Of a DNA stretch of 42,779 nucleotides, positions 32,178-41,159 are shown piece by piece. Position 1 is the stretch's first letter. Every line of letters begins with the position of its first letter. The notes below the pieces were generated by a model. The model had not been told where the DNA came from, ran no database searches, and saw only the letters and a program-made list of their open reading frames with translations. The stretch is from contig NZ_BJYD01000037.1 of the NCBI RefSeq assembly GCF_007991335.1, positions 1 through 42,779 of the forward strand. Direction: 5' to 3'. The translations under genes were made by a program, and so were the position numbers. The DNA is from Halobacillus faecis (lineage in GTDB: Bacteria > Bacillota > Bacilli > Bacillales > Halobacillaceae).

Positions 32178-32820
32178 GAAGACTCAGTTTCGATACTTTT
32201 ATTGAGTGGATGGGGGCTACGGGGAATAGCTCGCTTTCCGCGGGAGCGCGGTGAGTCTCCTCGGACTGCGTCCTGTGGGGTCTCACCCTGCACTTTTTCC
32301 CGCAGGAGTCTCGCCATTCCCCTCCCCCCCTTTGCTATATCTGTATCTCGAAACCATTTCCAGAATAAACAGTTATTCCGTTTGATTGGAGTATAAGATT
32401 AAAACTCCCATGCCTAGGTACTTGAACTCTAAAAGCTTAATACAGAGCGTTTTATGCTTTTAACAATCGGGATAGCGGAAGCAAATCCAGCTTGGTTAAG
32501 GGGTTCGTTTCTAACATACATCGAATGGGGTGGTTGGGAAGCTGCCAGACTCCCGTGGGAGAAGGAGATAGGCGAGATCCCGCAGGACGCAGTCCGAGGT
32601 AGCTCGGCGCTTTCCCACAGGAAAGTGTTCAAATGTGGAGTCACCCTGGTAGACACGACTGGCATAAGCAGAAAAGCAACGGAATGTGATCTTTCATTCC
32701 TTTGCTTTTCTGCTTATGACGCGAGTGTTTGGGCGATGGAGTTGTCCGAGTAGCTTCCCAGCACCCCTAACGCTCAACCTAGGTAATGAACCCCGAAAAA
32801 CACCTCGAAACTGAGTCTTC
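32178..32820. repeat. Palindromic repeat element R2 with nested hairpin
   Basis: A 643-bp element with perfect 16-bp terminal inverted repeats: GAAGACTCAGTTTCGA at 32178-32193 and its exact complement at 32805-32820. Internal order: GC-rich block A (about 32212-32345), an AT-rich middle (about 32360-32540) and block B (about 32545-32770). The same three parts occur in reverse order in R3. It has no credible coding capacity and fills the gap between yteA and mccB. Confidence 0.85.
32628..32747. repeat. Nested palindromic insertion inside R2
   Basis: R2 and R3 align through CAGGAAAG and again from GAGTAGCTTCCCAG, but R2 has about 120 extra bases between. These contain a 24-bp hairpin with one mismatch (32663-32686 with 32695-32718, eight-base loop), and the outer flanks are weakly palindromic as well. 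Confidence 0.65.
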
Positions 32821-32842
32821 CACAATTGGGAGATTTTGTGGA

Positions 32843-32873
32843 AGAAAAAAGGAACACTGGTGGAGTGCTCCTT
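32843..32873 (-). terminator. Terminator of the yrrT-luxS-mccAB operon
   Basis: AAGGAGCACT pairs with AGTGTTCCTT (32864-32873 with 32849-32858, one G-U) and is followed by about six U. Confidence 0.85.
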
Positions 32874-32881
32874 TCTGGGGA

Positions 32882-34018
32882 TTATTTTCTTAAAGCCTGG
32901 AGGAAGTCTTCTTTAAGATCTTCGATATCTTCAAGTCCAATGGATACGCGGACAAGTCCATCTGTAATGCCGAGTTCCGCACGCCGTGTTTTTGGAATAG
33001 AAGCGTGAGTCATCATCGCAGGAACTGAGATAAGGCTTTCGACGGCTCCGAGGCTTTCTGCCAAAGTGAAATATTTTACGTTGCGGAGAACTTGATCCGC
33101 TTTCTCTCCACTGCCGACGTCAAAGCTGATCATACCTCCATTACCACGCGCTTGTTTTTGATGCACGTCACTTCCTCTATGATTGTCGAGACCGGGGTAA
33201 TAAATATCTGTCACTTCCGGGAGGTCTTGGAGAAACTCTACGAATTGTCGTGTGTTCTCCTCAATTTCTTCCATGCGAATCCCGAGTGTCTTGATTCCTC
33301 TCATAAGAAGCCATGAATCCTGGGGTCCTAAGACACCACCCGTAGAGTTCAACACAAAGTGGACATCTTCAGCCAACTGCTCACTGTTCACAACGACGAG
33401 ACCAGCTACGACATCACTATGTCCTCCTAAATATTTGGTTGCACTATGCAGGACGATATCAGCACCAAGTTCAATCGGATTCTGCCAATATGGCGTGCTG
33501 AAGGTATTATCAACGATAAACCTCAAGTCTTTTTCCTTAGCCAAAGCAGACACCTTTTCTAAGTCTGTCACTTTAAGCAATGGATTTGTTGGGGTTTCGA
33601 CGTATATAGCTCTTGTGCGATCTGTAATCGCTGACTGGATATTATCCAGGTCACTAGTATCAACAAAACTTGCTTCTAGTCCAAACCGGTTGATGATCTT
33701 AGATACAAGACGGTACGTTCCCCCGTACACATCATCGGTGAAAATCACATGATCTCCATGATTAAAAGTCATAAGAACAGCTGTAATGGCTGCCATACCT
33801 GATCCGAAAGCGAAACCTCTATGGCCACCTTCTAAGTCCTTGATCAATTCTTCTACTGCAAAACGTGTGGGGTTTCCGGTACGCGAGTATTCATACCCAC
33901 GGTGCTGACCGACTCCATCTTGTTTGTAAGTACTCACCTGATAAATGGGTACACTGACAGCTCCTGTCTTTTCATCACCCGTGATCCCCCCGTGGATCAG
34001 CTGTGTTTTTTTCCTCAT
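32882..34018 (-). CDS. mccB: Cystathionine gamma-lyase/homocysteine gamma-lyase
   Basis: A PLP enzyme (378 residues) of the Cys/Met metabolism family that splits cystathionine to cysteine, the last step of reverse transsulfuration. The PLP lysine is K195 in the VLHSATKYLGGHSD motif; SRTGNPTR and the ETPTNPLL strand are also diagnostic. The ATG at 34018 lies four bases after the mccA stop, and GAGGAG within the end of mccA provides its ribosome site. By order and neighbours it is B. subtilis mccB (yrhB). Cystathionine gamma-synthase activity cannot be excluded from sequence. Confidence 0.93.
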   Translation of the reverse strand: MRKKTQLIHGGITGDEKTGAVSVPIYQVSTYKQDGVGQHRGYEYSRTGNPTRFAVEELIKDLEGGHRGFAFGSGMAAITAVLMTFNHGDHVIFTDDVYGGTYRLVSKIINRFGLEASFVDTSDLDNIQSAITDRTRAIYVETPTNPLLKVTDLEKVSALAKEKDLRFIVDNTFSTPYWQNPIELGADIVLHSATKYLGGHSDVVAGLVVVNSEQLAEDVHFVLNSTGGVLGPQDSWLLMRGIKTLGIRMEEIEENTRQFVEFLQDLPEVTDIYYPGLDNHRGSDVHQKQARGNGGMISFDVGSGEKADQVLRNVKYFTLAESLGAVESLISVPAMMTHASIPKTRRAELGITDGLVRVSIGLEDIEDLKEDFLQALRK

Positions 34019-34022
34019 GTCA

Positions 34023-34940
34023 TCACTCCTCATATATGCCTTGACTTAAATATCGCTCGCTACTGTCAGGAAAGATGGTTACGATTTTTGCCCCTGGCTT
34101 TGCTTTTTCAGCTTCTCTCCACGCAGCTTCAAAGGCTGCTCCTGATGAACTGGCTACGAGCAATCCCTCATTTAAAGCCAGTTCTTTTACACGGCGGAAA
34201 GCCATCTCATCTGAAATGGTATGAATCGCATCAAAATAATCAGGATTCATGTAAAAAGGGAGAAACTCCATCCCTATTCCCTCTGTAAGATGCGGGCCAG
34301 GGTCTCCTCCGTTTAAAATGGAGCCCTCCGGTTCAACAATCACGGTTTTGACATTCTCCATTCGCTCTTTTAGATAACGGGAAGTTCCCATAAATGTCCC
34401 ACCTGTACCTGCACCAGCGACGAAAATATCAACTTCTCCATTCATATCGTGAAAGATCTCCGGGCCAAGGGTTTCATAATAAGCATCTGGATTCGCTTGA
34501 TTATGAAACTGCTGCGGACTGAAGGAACCGGGAATTTCCTTAGCCAATAAATTCGCTTTCTCTATGGCCCCCTTCATTCCTTTCTCAGTAGGAGTGTTTA
34601 CGACTTGAGCTCCTAAAGCTCTCATCAAGGTTTGTTTTTCCTGACTGAACTTCTCTGGTGTCACAAAAATGACGGTGATTCCTTTTCCGATCGCAGCAAG
34701 TGCGAGGCCAATGCCTGTATTTCCCGCCGTGGGTTCAATAATAGTTCCGCCCGGCTTTAACAATCCACGTTCTACCGCATCCTCAATCAGTTTTAAACCC
34801 AGACGGTCTTTGATGCTACCGCCTGGGTTCATGAATTCAAGCTTAGCGAAGATTCTAGCTTGATTCGGGATTTCGGAATGAGTGAGTTCGATCATCGGTG
34901 TATGACCAATCAATGATTGTATATTCTTCACGTAACCCAT
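34023..34940 (-). CDS. mccA: O-acetylserine-dependent cystathionine beta-synthase
   Basis: A PLP fold-type II enzyme (305 residues) that makes cystathionine from homocysteine and O-acetylserine. K44 in NPGGSIKDR binds PLP, PTAGNTGIGLA binds the phosphate side, and GAGTGGTFMG is the glycine loop. It could be mistaken for CysK, but the operon (yrrT-luxS-mccA-mccB) points to MccA. Translationally linked to mccB. Confidence 0.92.
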   Translation of the reverse strand: MGYVKNIQSLIGHTPMIELTHSEIPNQARIFAKLEFMNPGGSIKDRLGLKLIEDAVERGLLKPGGTIIEPTAGNTGIGLALAAIGKGITVIFVTPEKFSQEKQTLMRALGAQVVNTPTEKGMKGAIEKANLLAKEIPGSFSPQQFHNQANPDAYYETLGPEIFHDMNGEVDIFVAGAGTGGTFMGTSRYLKERMENVKTVIVEPEGSILNGGDPGPHLTEGIGMEFLPFYMNPDYFDAIHTISDEMAFRRVKELALNEGLLVASSSGAAFEAAWREAEKAKPGAKIVTIFPDSSERYLSQGIYEE

Positions 34941-34961
34941 CGCATTCTCAACTCCCGTTAT

Positions 34962-35423
34962 TTATTGAAAAATTTCCGTCCATTCGTCACGTTTTTCAAG
35001 TAATTCTTTTGCCAGTTTCTGAGCTCCTTCCAAGCTGTGGCTCGCAGCAAATCCGCACTGAACTTCGTTGCATGCAGGAACTTCGTCTGCTTCCAAAACA
35101 TCTTGAAGAGTCCTCTCGATCACATTTAGCACGTTGTCATAGCTGTCGTCATTGAGGATGGCAATATAGAAACCTGTCTGGCAGCCCATCGGTCCAATGT
35201 CGACAATGCGGTCATGGTGATTCCGGCTGTTTTCCGCCATCAAATGCTCCAGAGAATGAAGGGCTGGCATTTCCATATGTTCCTGGTTCGGCTGCTTGAT
35301 ACGAAGGTCGTATTTGTAGATTTTATCTCCCTTTTCTCCTTCAGTTACTCCTACTAGTCGTACGTACGGGGCGCTCACTTTCGTGTGGTCAAGGTTAAAG
35401 CTTTCAACGTTCATTTTTGGCAT
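34962..35423 (-). CDS. luxS: S-ribosylhomocysteine lyase LuxS
   Basis: A 153-residue zinc/iron enzyme that splits S-ribosylhomocysteine into homocysteine and DPD (the AI-2 precursor). Metal ligands are H56 and H60 (HSLEHLMAE) and C123 (VQCGFA); C81 (MGCQTG) and E59 are catalytic. AAGGAGAA precedes the ATG. It lies four bases after yrrT and feeds homocysteine straight to MccA. In B. subtilis the corresponding operon has mtnN, and luxS is elsewhere. Confidence 0.96.
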   Translation of the reverse strand: MPKMNVESFNLDHTKVSAPYVRLVGVTEGEKGDKIYKYDLRIKQPNQEHMEMPALHSLEHLMAENSRNHHDRIVDIGPMGCQTGFYIAILNDDSYDNVLNVIERTLQDVLEADEVPACNEVQCGFAASHSLEGAQKLAKELLEKRDEWTEIFQ

Positions 35424-35427
35424 GTGA

Positions 35428-36069
35428 TCATTCTCCTTTTTTTGCCTGAATGAGCCAGGCGTATTTGTTCAGCTGTTCAAAAGTTACCTCGAAACCGTTA
35501 AGGACAAACATCTCTCTTAGTTCTTCTAGAAATGGGTAGTATTCTTCCTGCAAATCCTGCGCTAAATTTAAAAATCCTTGTCTCTCCGCGCTTTTGATCA
35601 ACTGTTGCTTATGTTCCTTGTCTTTAAAGATCGTGTCTATAAAAACTACTTTCCCATCATCTTCGAGACGATCTCGGAAGCTCTGGATAGCTTCAACTTT
35701 CTCGTTACTCGTCAGGTGATGAAAAGCAAACGAACTGATGATGGATCGGATCGGTGTAAGAAGTTTCGGGTACTCGAGAAAATTCCCATCATAAATAGCA
35801 GCTTCGGGACATTTCACTTTAGCAATTCTCCTCATTTCAGAGGAAGGTTCAATGCCCAGAACGACCTTATTTTGGTCGATGACCTTTCTCGTTAAATTCG
35901 CTGTCCCTACTCCGAATTCCATAACCGGGGAAACGGAAAGCTTGGCTAAACGCCCCAACATTTCATCGTACCCTTCAAACACTTCACGATATTCCGGATC
36001 CTTACCTGCTACTGTATCGTCATATGAACTCGCCCATTGGTTGAATAGGTCGACGAATTCCATCCCCAT
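35428..36069 (-). CDS. yrrT: Class I SAM-dependent methyltransferase YrrT
   Basis: A 213-residue SAM-dependent methyltransferase. The SAM motif I is visible as [15 protein letters not shown] (about 46-60), followed by [10 protein letters not shown], and the family start [19 protein letters not shown] is typical of YrrT. Target molecule unknown. Start options are ATGs at 36078, 36069 and 36063; spacing from GAGGAGAG favours 36069. First gene of the methyl-cycle/reverse-transsulfuration operon. Its promoter overlaps a CymR-like inverted repeat. Confidence 0.88.
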   Translation of the reverse strand: MGMEFVDLFNQWASSYDDTVAGKDPEYREVFEGYDEMLGRLAKLSVSPVMEFGVGTANLTRKVIDQNKVVLGIEPSSEMRRIAKVKCPEAAIYDGNFLEYPKLLTPIRSIISSFAFHHLTSNEKVEAIQSFRDRLEDDGKVVFIDTIFKDKEHKQQLIKSAERQGFLNLAQDLQEEYYPFLEELREMFVLNGFEVTFEQLNKYAWLIQAKKGE

Positions 36070-36091
36070 AAAGTTCATCTCTCCTCATTAT

Positions 36092-36145
36092 TTATAATTC
36101 CAATGCGTTAACTCGGAATTATGTTTATAATGTATCATATTTCAA
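36092..36145 (-). promoter_or_regulatory. Promoter of the yrrT operon with CymR-like inverted repeat
   Basis: On the minus strand TTGAAA (36140-36145), 16 bp and CATAAT (36118-36123). ATAATTCC (36115-36122 read in reverse) and GGAATTAT (36094-36101 read in reverse) form a perfect 8-bp inverted repeat with a 13-bp spacer. One arm covers the -10. The arm GGAATTATAA is identical to the element before the ABC operon at 30856-30865. B. subtilis yrrT is repressed by CymR. Confidence 0.65.
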
Positions 36146-36198
36146 AACTCTCCTCAATGTTATTGTTTTTTTTTGCAGTAATTTTCTAAATAAACCCA

Positions 36199-36230
36199 CA
36201 AAAAACCAGAGTCTAGAGGGGACTCTGGTT
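36199..36230 (-). terminator. Terminator of the DEAD-box helicase gene
   Basis: A perfect 10-bp stem (36221-36230 with 36204-36213), seven-base loop and a U run on the minus strand. Confidence 0.88.
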
Positions 36231-36236
36231 TTCGGC

Positions 36237-37409
36237 TTATCTTCTTCGTTTTTTGTAGCGGGATGGTTTCTCTTCTTCTTTTTCTCTTTTTCCCGGAGAA
36301 AGCTTGTCCAAAGATCGTCTTTCTAACTTTTGTTTGATATGCTGTTCAATTTGTTTAAGAGCGGGCTTATCTTTAGGTGCGGCAAAAGTAATCGCCAACC
36401 CCTTGCCTCCCGCTCTCCCTGTTCTGCCGATTCGGTGGATATAGCTTTCAGGGTCTTGTGGAATGTCATAGTTGAACACGTGGGTGATACCTTCCACATC
36501 TAGCCCTCTCGCAGCTACGTCTGTAGCTACAAGGTACTGAATTTTAGCATCACGGAAACGTTGCATGACCTTTTCTCTTTTGGCTTGAGATAGGTCACCA
36601 TGCAGCTCATCGGATTCATATCCTTTGGCAATCAGTGCATCATTCAGCTTTTTCGCACGACGCTTGGTTCTACAGAAAATGACTGCAAGGAATGGTCTGT
36701 GTTCACTCATAATTTGAATAAGAGCGTCTTGTTTTGCTCGATCGGTCGTTTCGTATAACAGTTGTTTGATGTTAGAGACCGTCACTTTTTCCTCTTTTAC
36801 TTCAATCCGCTTTGGGTTATCCGTAATTTTTTTTGCTAAAGAATGGACTTGTGATGTGATTGTTGCTGAAAACAACATCGTTTGCCTTTCTGTCCCACAC
36901 TGCCTAATTATATCCTGTACATCAGGCAGAAATCCCGCTTCCAACATTTGATCGGCTTCATCAATGACCAGTTGATGAATGTGGTTCAATTCAACAGTTT
37001 CTCGTCTTAAATGATCCAATAAACGTCCTGGTGTAGCAATAACTACATGGGCTTTTCCATTCAATTTGTTCGCTTGTTTAGCTACGTCCTGACCACCGTA
37101 CACAGCTAAAACATGGGTGTCCTCATGTTTTAGCTTGTTCACTTCATGAGTAATCTGCAAAGCCAATTCCCTCGTCGGGGTGACAATCACTGCTTGAACA
37201 GCCTCCAAGGATGGATCTACTTTTTCTAAAATAGGTAAAACGAAGGCGAACGTTTTTCCAGTTCCCGTCTGAGCTTGGGCAATGATATCTTTTCCATCCA
37301 TAAGAGGTGGAATTGCCTGTTCCTGTACAGGTGTCGGTGACGTAACCCCCTGCCGCTGCAGCTTTTCAGTCAACTCTCTTGATATTCCTAATTTCTCAAA
37401 TGTCTTCAT
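36237..37409 (-). CDS. DEAD-box ATP-dependent RNA helicase
   Basis: A 390-residue helicase core. Motifs in order: Q motif (about 22-30), I AQTGTGKT (46-53), Ia PTRELA, Ib TPGR, II DEAD (150-153), III SAT (181-183), and the C-terminal RecA domain with ARGLDVEG and HRIGRTGR. The basic [17 protein letters not shown] tail suits RNA binding. It resembles the small YfmL/CshB-type helicases for ribosome assembly or cold growth. The true start is probably ATG 37409. The open frame continues another 59 codons, but these run into repeat R3 and lack family similarity. Confidence 0.92.
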   Translation of the reverse strand: MKTFEKLGISRELTEKLQRQGVTSPTPVQEQAIPPLMDGKDIIAQAQTGTGKTFAFVLPILEKVDPSLEAVQAVIVTPTRELALQITHEVNKLKHEDTHVLAVYGGQDVAKQANKLNGKAHVVIATPGRLLDHLRRETVELNHIHQLVIDEADQMLEAGFLPDVQDIIRQCGTERQTMLFSATITSQVHSLAKKITDNPKRIEVKEEKVTVSNIKQLLYETTDRAKQDALIQIMSEHRPFLAVIFCRTKRRAKKLNDALIAKGYESDELHGDLSQAKREKVMQRFRDAKIQYLVATDVAARGLDVEGITHVFNYDIPQDPESYIHRIGRTGRAGGKGLAITFAAPKDKPALKQIEQHIKQKLERRSLDKLSPGKREKEEEKPSRYKKRRR

Positions 37410-37470
37410 ATATTTTTCACTACTTTCTATAAAATTAAATCCGTCATTTATTCCATAAAAGCTCCCGGTT

Positions 37471-37936
37471 GTGGAAGACTCAGTTTCGGTAAGCTTTCGG
37501 GATTCGTTTGCCTTAATGGAGTTAGGGGTGGCTGGGAAGCTACTCGCTTTCCTGTGGGGGAGCGCCGAGCTTCCCAACAACCCCATTCAATGTATGTGAG
37601 AAACAAACCCCTTTACCAAGTTGGGTTGTCTTCCGCTATCCCGATTGTTAAAAGCATAAAACGCTCTGTATAAAGCTTTCATGATTCTAATACCTGAGCA
37701 TAGGAGTTTTATCCTTATACTCCCATCAAACTAAATAGCTAATTTTTCGGGAGTGGTTTCGAGACACTGATATGGAAAAGGGGCGGAGGGGAATGGCGAG
37801 ACTCCTGCGGGAAAAAAGTGCATGGTGAGACCCCACAGGACGCATTCCGAGGAGGCTCACCGCGCTCCCGCGGAAAGCGAGCTATTTCCCGCAGCCCCCA
37901 TTCACTCAACAAAAGGCTCGAAACCGAGTCTTCCAC
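37471..37936. repeat. Palindromic repeat element R3 (inverted copy of R2)
   Basis: A 466-bp element with 18-bp terminal inverted repeats, one mismatch: GTGGAAGACTCAGTTTCG (37471-37488) and CGAAACCGAGTCTTCCAC (37919-37936). Read in reverse complement it matches R2 over the GC-rich block A (37775-37900), the AT-rich middle (37600-37740) and block B (37520-37600). Its left end is only 62 bp from the helicase start, so helicase transcription may begin inside it. Confidence 0.85.
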
Positions 37937-38031
37937 AAACCTGCTAGTTAGTTGAATAAGGCCATTCCTTTATTGTACCTGAAAAAAAGCGGCTATGTTG
38001 GGATTCATGAAAATTGGTCGAGAGATGATTG

Positions 38032-38060
38032 TTCATCAAACGTATCATTTTCCATATAGT
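38032..38060 (+). promoter_or_regulatory. Sigma-E/K-like promoter of the M14 peptidase gene
   Basis: CATATAGT (38053-38060) fits the mother-cell -10 CATANNNT. TTCATCA (38032-38038) lies 14 bp upstream, the sigma-E spacing. Expression in the sporulating mother cell is plausible. Confidence 0.4.
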
Positions 38061-38092
38061 TATAAAAAGGACTGTAAAAAAGGGGGCCTCTT

Positions 38093-39280
38093 ATGGACGT
38101 TAAAGTAAGGAGTGGTGACACGCTATGGTACTACTCGAACCTTTTCAATGTACCGTTAGATTTAATCATAGATTCCAATCCACAAGCGGGACCATCTTCC
38201 CTTCAAATTGGACAAACGATTCGCATACCGGGCTATGAAACAAGCCAATACCGTGTACAATCCGGGGACACCTTTTGGAAAATCGCCAGCGAGCGTCGAA
38301 TCTCCCTGGATGCGATCGCATTATTAAACCCTTCCATCAATCCTAGAATGCTTCAAATTGGGGAAGGTTTATCCCTTCCCGTCCAAGTGACCTATCGAGT
38401 CGTCGATGGAAACCGCCCTTATGACTTCAACGTACTAACTACTGATTTGAATGAACTTTACGAACTATATCCTTTTGTCAGAAGAGAGACGATCGGGAAT
38501 AGTGTGATGGGAAAAGAGCTTGTTGAACTTCAAATCGGGCGCGGACCAAAAGTGGTGCATTGGAACGGTTCCTTCCATGCGAATGAATGGATTACGACAG
38601 CAGTGATCATGCAATTTTTAAATGACTACTTGCTGGCACTAACAAATAAAGAGACCATCCGCGGCTTAGAAATCCATCCTTTTTACAATGAAGTGACACT
38701 CTCTATTGTTCCCATGGTCGATCCTGACGGTGTTGATCTCGTTTTGAACGGACCACCTGACGGGGAGTTTGGGGAGATGGCATTAAGTATCAATGATGGT
38801 AATACTGATTTCTCCGGGTGGAAAGCCAATATCCGGGGAGTAGATTTGAACAACCAATACCCTGCCAAATGGGAAGTGGATGCTGCAAGGAAGCCGACAT
38901 CTCCTGCTCCAAGGGATTTTCCAGGCTATCAACCACTAACGGAGCCTGAGACGGTTGCGATGGCTGAGCTTGCGGGGGCGCGTAACTTTGAAAAAATGCT
39001 TGCTTTCCACACGCAGGGAGAAGTGATCTATTGGGGATACGAAGGGCTTGAACCTCCTCGGTCCATGACGATCGTCAATGAGTTTGAACGAGTGAGCGGC
39101 TACAAACCCATCCGTTATGTAGATAGTTTTTCAGGCTATAAGGACTGGTTTATCCAGGAGTTTCGACAACCAGGATTCACTGTAGAATTAGGATTGGGGG
39201 TAAACCCTCTCCCCCTTGAACAGTTCGATGAAATCTATCAGGAAACGATGGGAATCTTTTTGGCAAGCTTGTATATGTAA
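38093..39280 (+). CDS. LysM-M14 gamma-D-glutamyl-L-diamino acid endopeptidase
   Basis: A 395-residue zinc carboxypeptidase-family enzyme. Two N-terminal LysM domains (about 2-46 and 52-97) bind peptidoglycan, then an M14 domain (about 100-395) follows with zinc ligands H162 and E165 (FHANEW) and H306 (AFHTQGE), and catalytic E365 (TVELGLG). This architecture, without a signal peptide, is that of endopeptidase I of Lysinibacillus sphaericus and B. subtilis YqgT, which cut gamma-D-Glu-mDAP in spore-related peptidoglycan. GGGGG precedes the ATG. Confidence 0.92.
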   Translation: MDVKVRSGDTLWYYSNLFNVPLDLIIDSNPQAGPSSLQIGQTIRIPGYETSQYRVQSGDTFWKIASERRISLDAIALLNPSINPRMLQIGEGLSLPVQVTYRVVDGNRPYDFNVLTTDLNELYELYPFVRRETIGNSVMGKELVELQIGRGPKVVHWNGSFHANEWITTAVIMQFLNDYLLALTNKETIRGLEIHPFYNEVTLSIVPMVDPDGVDLVLNGPPDGEFGEMALSINDGNTDFSGWKANIRGVDLNNQYPAKWEVDAARKPTSPAPRDFPGYQPLTEPETVAMAELAGARNFEKMLAFHTQGEVIYWGYEGLEPPRSMTIVNEFERVSGYKPIRYVDSFSGYKDWFIQEFRQPGFTVELGLGVNPLPLEQFDEIYQETMGIFLASLYM

Positions 39281-39294
39281 TGGAGCATTCATTG

Positions 39295-39341
39295 AAAAAC
39301 CCCTGCGACCTTTTACATCTTCGCAGGGGTTCCTTGTTTTT
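39295..39341. terminator. Terminator of the M14 peptidase gene
   Basis: A perfect 11-bp stem (39298-39308 with 39321-39331) and 12-base loop, then TCCTTGTTTTT; A5 upstream allows use by the converging gene too. Confidence 0.85.
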
Positions 39342-39678
39342 AGAAGTCTTTTTTGTCCATATGACCATTGTGATCTTTAATCACTTGGATCGCTCGATCG
39401 TACTCCTCTTCCTTAATCGAAAAATGGAGCACGTGAGTTAAATGTTTTTTGTCAGATAGTGCGCTGTCCCGATCATGTTTAGGCGAGACGACCTCTGTGA
39501 AATTGAAGGTCCCTCCCCCTGAATTTGTTGATCCTGCTACAGGGACAACAGGAGTCATATCTACATCCTCAGGGATCGCTTCTACTGTATCCTGGTCGAC
39601 CGATAAAGATTGCAACGATGCCTTTGCACTTTCCGCATCATTCTCTGTTGAAAAGTAAGCTTGAACTGTTTTCGCCAT
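39340..39678 (-). CDS. Conserved hypothetical protein, small alpha/beta
   Basis: A 112-residue soluble protein that I do not recognise. The N-terminus reads as strand-helix-strand (VQAYFSTENDAESAKASLQS), the middle is Thr/Gly/Ser-rich (about 42-65) and the C-terminus is another strand-helix (HVLHFSIKEEEYDRAIQVIK), so a ferredoxin-like fold with an inserted loop is plausible. The general layout is reminiscent of YflT/GsP17M-type stress proteins, but without a firm motif. A GAGGGATGAT sequence precedes ATG 39678. Confidence 0.7.
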   Translation of the reverse strand: MAKTVQAYFSTENDAESAKASLQSLSVDQDTVEAIPEDVDMTPVVPVAGSTNSGGGTFNFTEVVSPKHDRDSALSDKKHLTHVLHFSIKEEEYDRAIQVIKDHNGHMDKKDF

Positions 39679-39769
39679 ACGATCATCCCTCTCTATAAAA
39701 GGTGGTATGGATATAGTATCCTTCCCTGCTCCTTTTCAAACCTTAGATGACCCTCTTGAGGACATATTC

Positions 39770-39804
39770 AAAAGAACATCCTTCATCATGAAAGATGTTC
39801 TTTT
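39770..39804 (-). terminator. Terminator of argGH
   Basis: A perfect 11-bp stem (39794-39804 with 39770-39780) on the minus strand. It overlaps the end of argH; the U run is short. Confidence 0.7.
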
Positions 39805-41159
39805 GCCAGTTGTATTTGCTTGTGCACTTGATCGAACCCTGTACCACCCTCACTGTTCCGTGCAGCTACGACTTGATTGGGGTTCAACTTTTCATATATA
39901 TCCGCTTCAAAGAGTGGAGAAAAGTCCTGGTATTCTTCCAAAGTCAGATCCAACAAGTATTTTTTCTGTTGAATAGAGTACAGTACAATTTTCCCAATCA
40001 CTTCATGGGCTTCTCGGAAAGGCATCCCTTTGACAGCCAGATAATCCGCGATATCTGTGGCATTCGAATAATCTTCATTTACAGCATGCTTCATTTGATC
40101 TCCTTTCACCTGCATCGATGCAAGCATAGGTGCCAACAACGACAATGCCCCTTCTAACGTCTCAACCGTATCGAACATCCCCTCTTTGTCTTCCTGCATA
40201 TCTTTGTTGTAAGCGAGAGGCAGTCCTTTCAGCAATGTCAGCAATCCCATCAAATGACCGTAAATTCTTCCTGTCTTTCCACGAAGAAGTTCAGGCACAT
40301 CAGGGTTTTTCTTCTGAGGCATGATGCTCGAACCTGTGCAAAAGGCATCATCTAATTCAACGAATTGGAACTCCTGACTTCCCCACAAAATCAGCTCTTC
40401 AGACAAACGTGAAATGTGAGTAATCATAATTGAAGAAATAGATAAAAACTCAAGAATGAAATCGCGATCACTAACGGCATCCAGTGAGTTCGGATAAGGT
40501 TGATCGAACCCTAAAGCATCGGATGTCATTTGTCTGTCAATCGGATAGGGCGTCCCCGCAAGAGCCGCTGCCCCAAGCGGGGACCAGTTGATACGCTTCA
40601 AGCTGTCCTGTAAACGTTCCTTATCCCTTTCAAACATCCAAAAGTAAGCCATTAAGTGGTGACCAAAAGAGACGGGCTGGGCACGCTGCAAGTGAGTGTA
40701 ACCTGGCAGAATGGTTTCCACATGCTGTTCCGCCTGCTCCACGAGGGAGGATTGAACAGCTTCTACTAACTCCATCAATCCTTTCGTTTTTTCACGTAAA
40801 TAAAGATGCATATCGGTGGCCACTTGATCGTTCCTGCTTCTCCCGGTATGCAGCTTTCCTCCTACCGGCCCGATCTCATCAATTAACAGTTTTTCTATAT
40901 TCATGTGAATATCTTCGTGCTCCACAGAAAAAGTGACGTCTCCTTTCTTCACTTTCTCTTTGATCGTAAGAAGCCCTTCCTTGATCTCCATCACTTCATT
41001 TGATTGGATAATGTCACAAGCACCAAGCATTTCCACATGAGCGATACTACCTTCGATATCTTGTAGTGCCAGTTTTTGATCAAAATGGATGGAAGAGGTG
41101 TACTCTTCCACCAATTTATTTGTAGGTTTGGTAAAACGACCGCCCCACAATTTAGTCAT
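39786..41159 (-). CDS. argH: Argininosuccinate lyase
   Basis: Last enzyme of arginine synthesis: splits argininosuccinate into arginine and fumarate; acts as a cytosolic tetramer. It is 457 residues, full length. The fumarase/aspartase-family signature [12 protein letters not shown] and the N-terminal WGGRF and [13 protein letters not shown] motifs are present, and TGTHLQ-type chemistry residues are seen in [11 protein letters not shown]. Its start overlaps the end of argG by eight bases, so the two are translated together. Confidence 0.96.
   Translation of the reverse strand: MTKLWGGRFTKPTNKLVEEYTSSIHFDQKLALQDIEGSIAHVEMLGACDIIQSNEVMEIKEGLLTIKEKVKKGDVTFSVEHEDIHMNIEKLLIDEIGPVGGKLHTGRSRNDQVATDMHLYLREKTKGLMELVEAVQSSLVEQAEQHVETILPGYTHLQRAQPVSFGHHLMAYFWMFERDKERLQDSLKRINWSPLGAAALAGTPYPIDRQMTSDALGFDQPYPNSLDAVSDRDFILEFLSISSIMITHISRLSEELILWGSQEFQFVELDDAFCTGSSIMPQKKNPDVPELLRGKTGRIYGHLMGLLTLLKGLPLAYNKDMQEDKEGMFDTVETLEGALSLLAPMLASMQVKGDQMKHAVNEDYSNATDIADYLAVKGMPFREAHEVIGKIVLYSIQQKKYLLDLTLEEYQDFSPLFEADIYEKLNPNQVVAARNSEGGTGFDQVHKQIQLAKEHLS

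Noticed and set aside
32130-32753. Several short frames within repeat R2 on both strands
   Set aside because: They arise from the GC-rich palindromic blocks, have mirror versions on the other strand, and lack ribosome sites.
37410-37586. 59-codon N-terminal extension of the DEAD-box helicase
   Set aside because: It reads into R3, shows no helicase-family sequence, and the ATG at 37409 begins exactly at the usual helicase N-terminus.
37739-37936. 65-codon frame in repeat R3
   Set aside because: Same reason: it is the R3 counterpart of a frame in R2 and follows the repeat, not a protein family.
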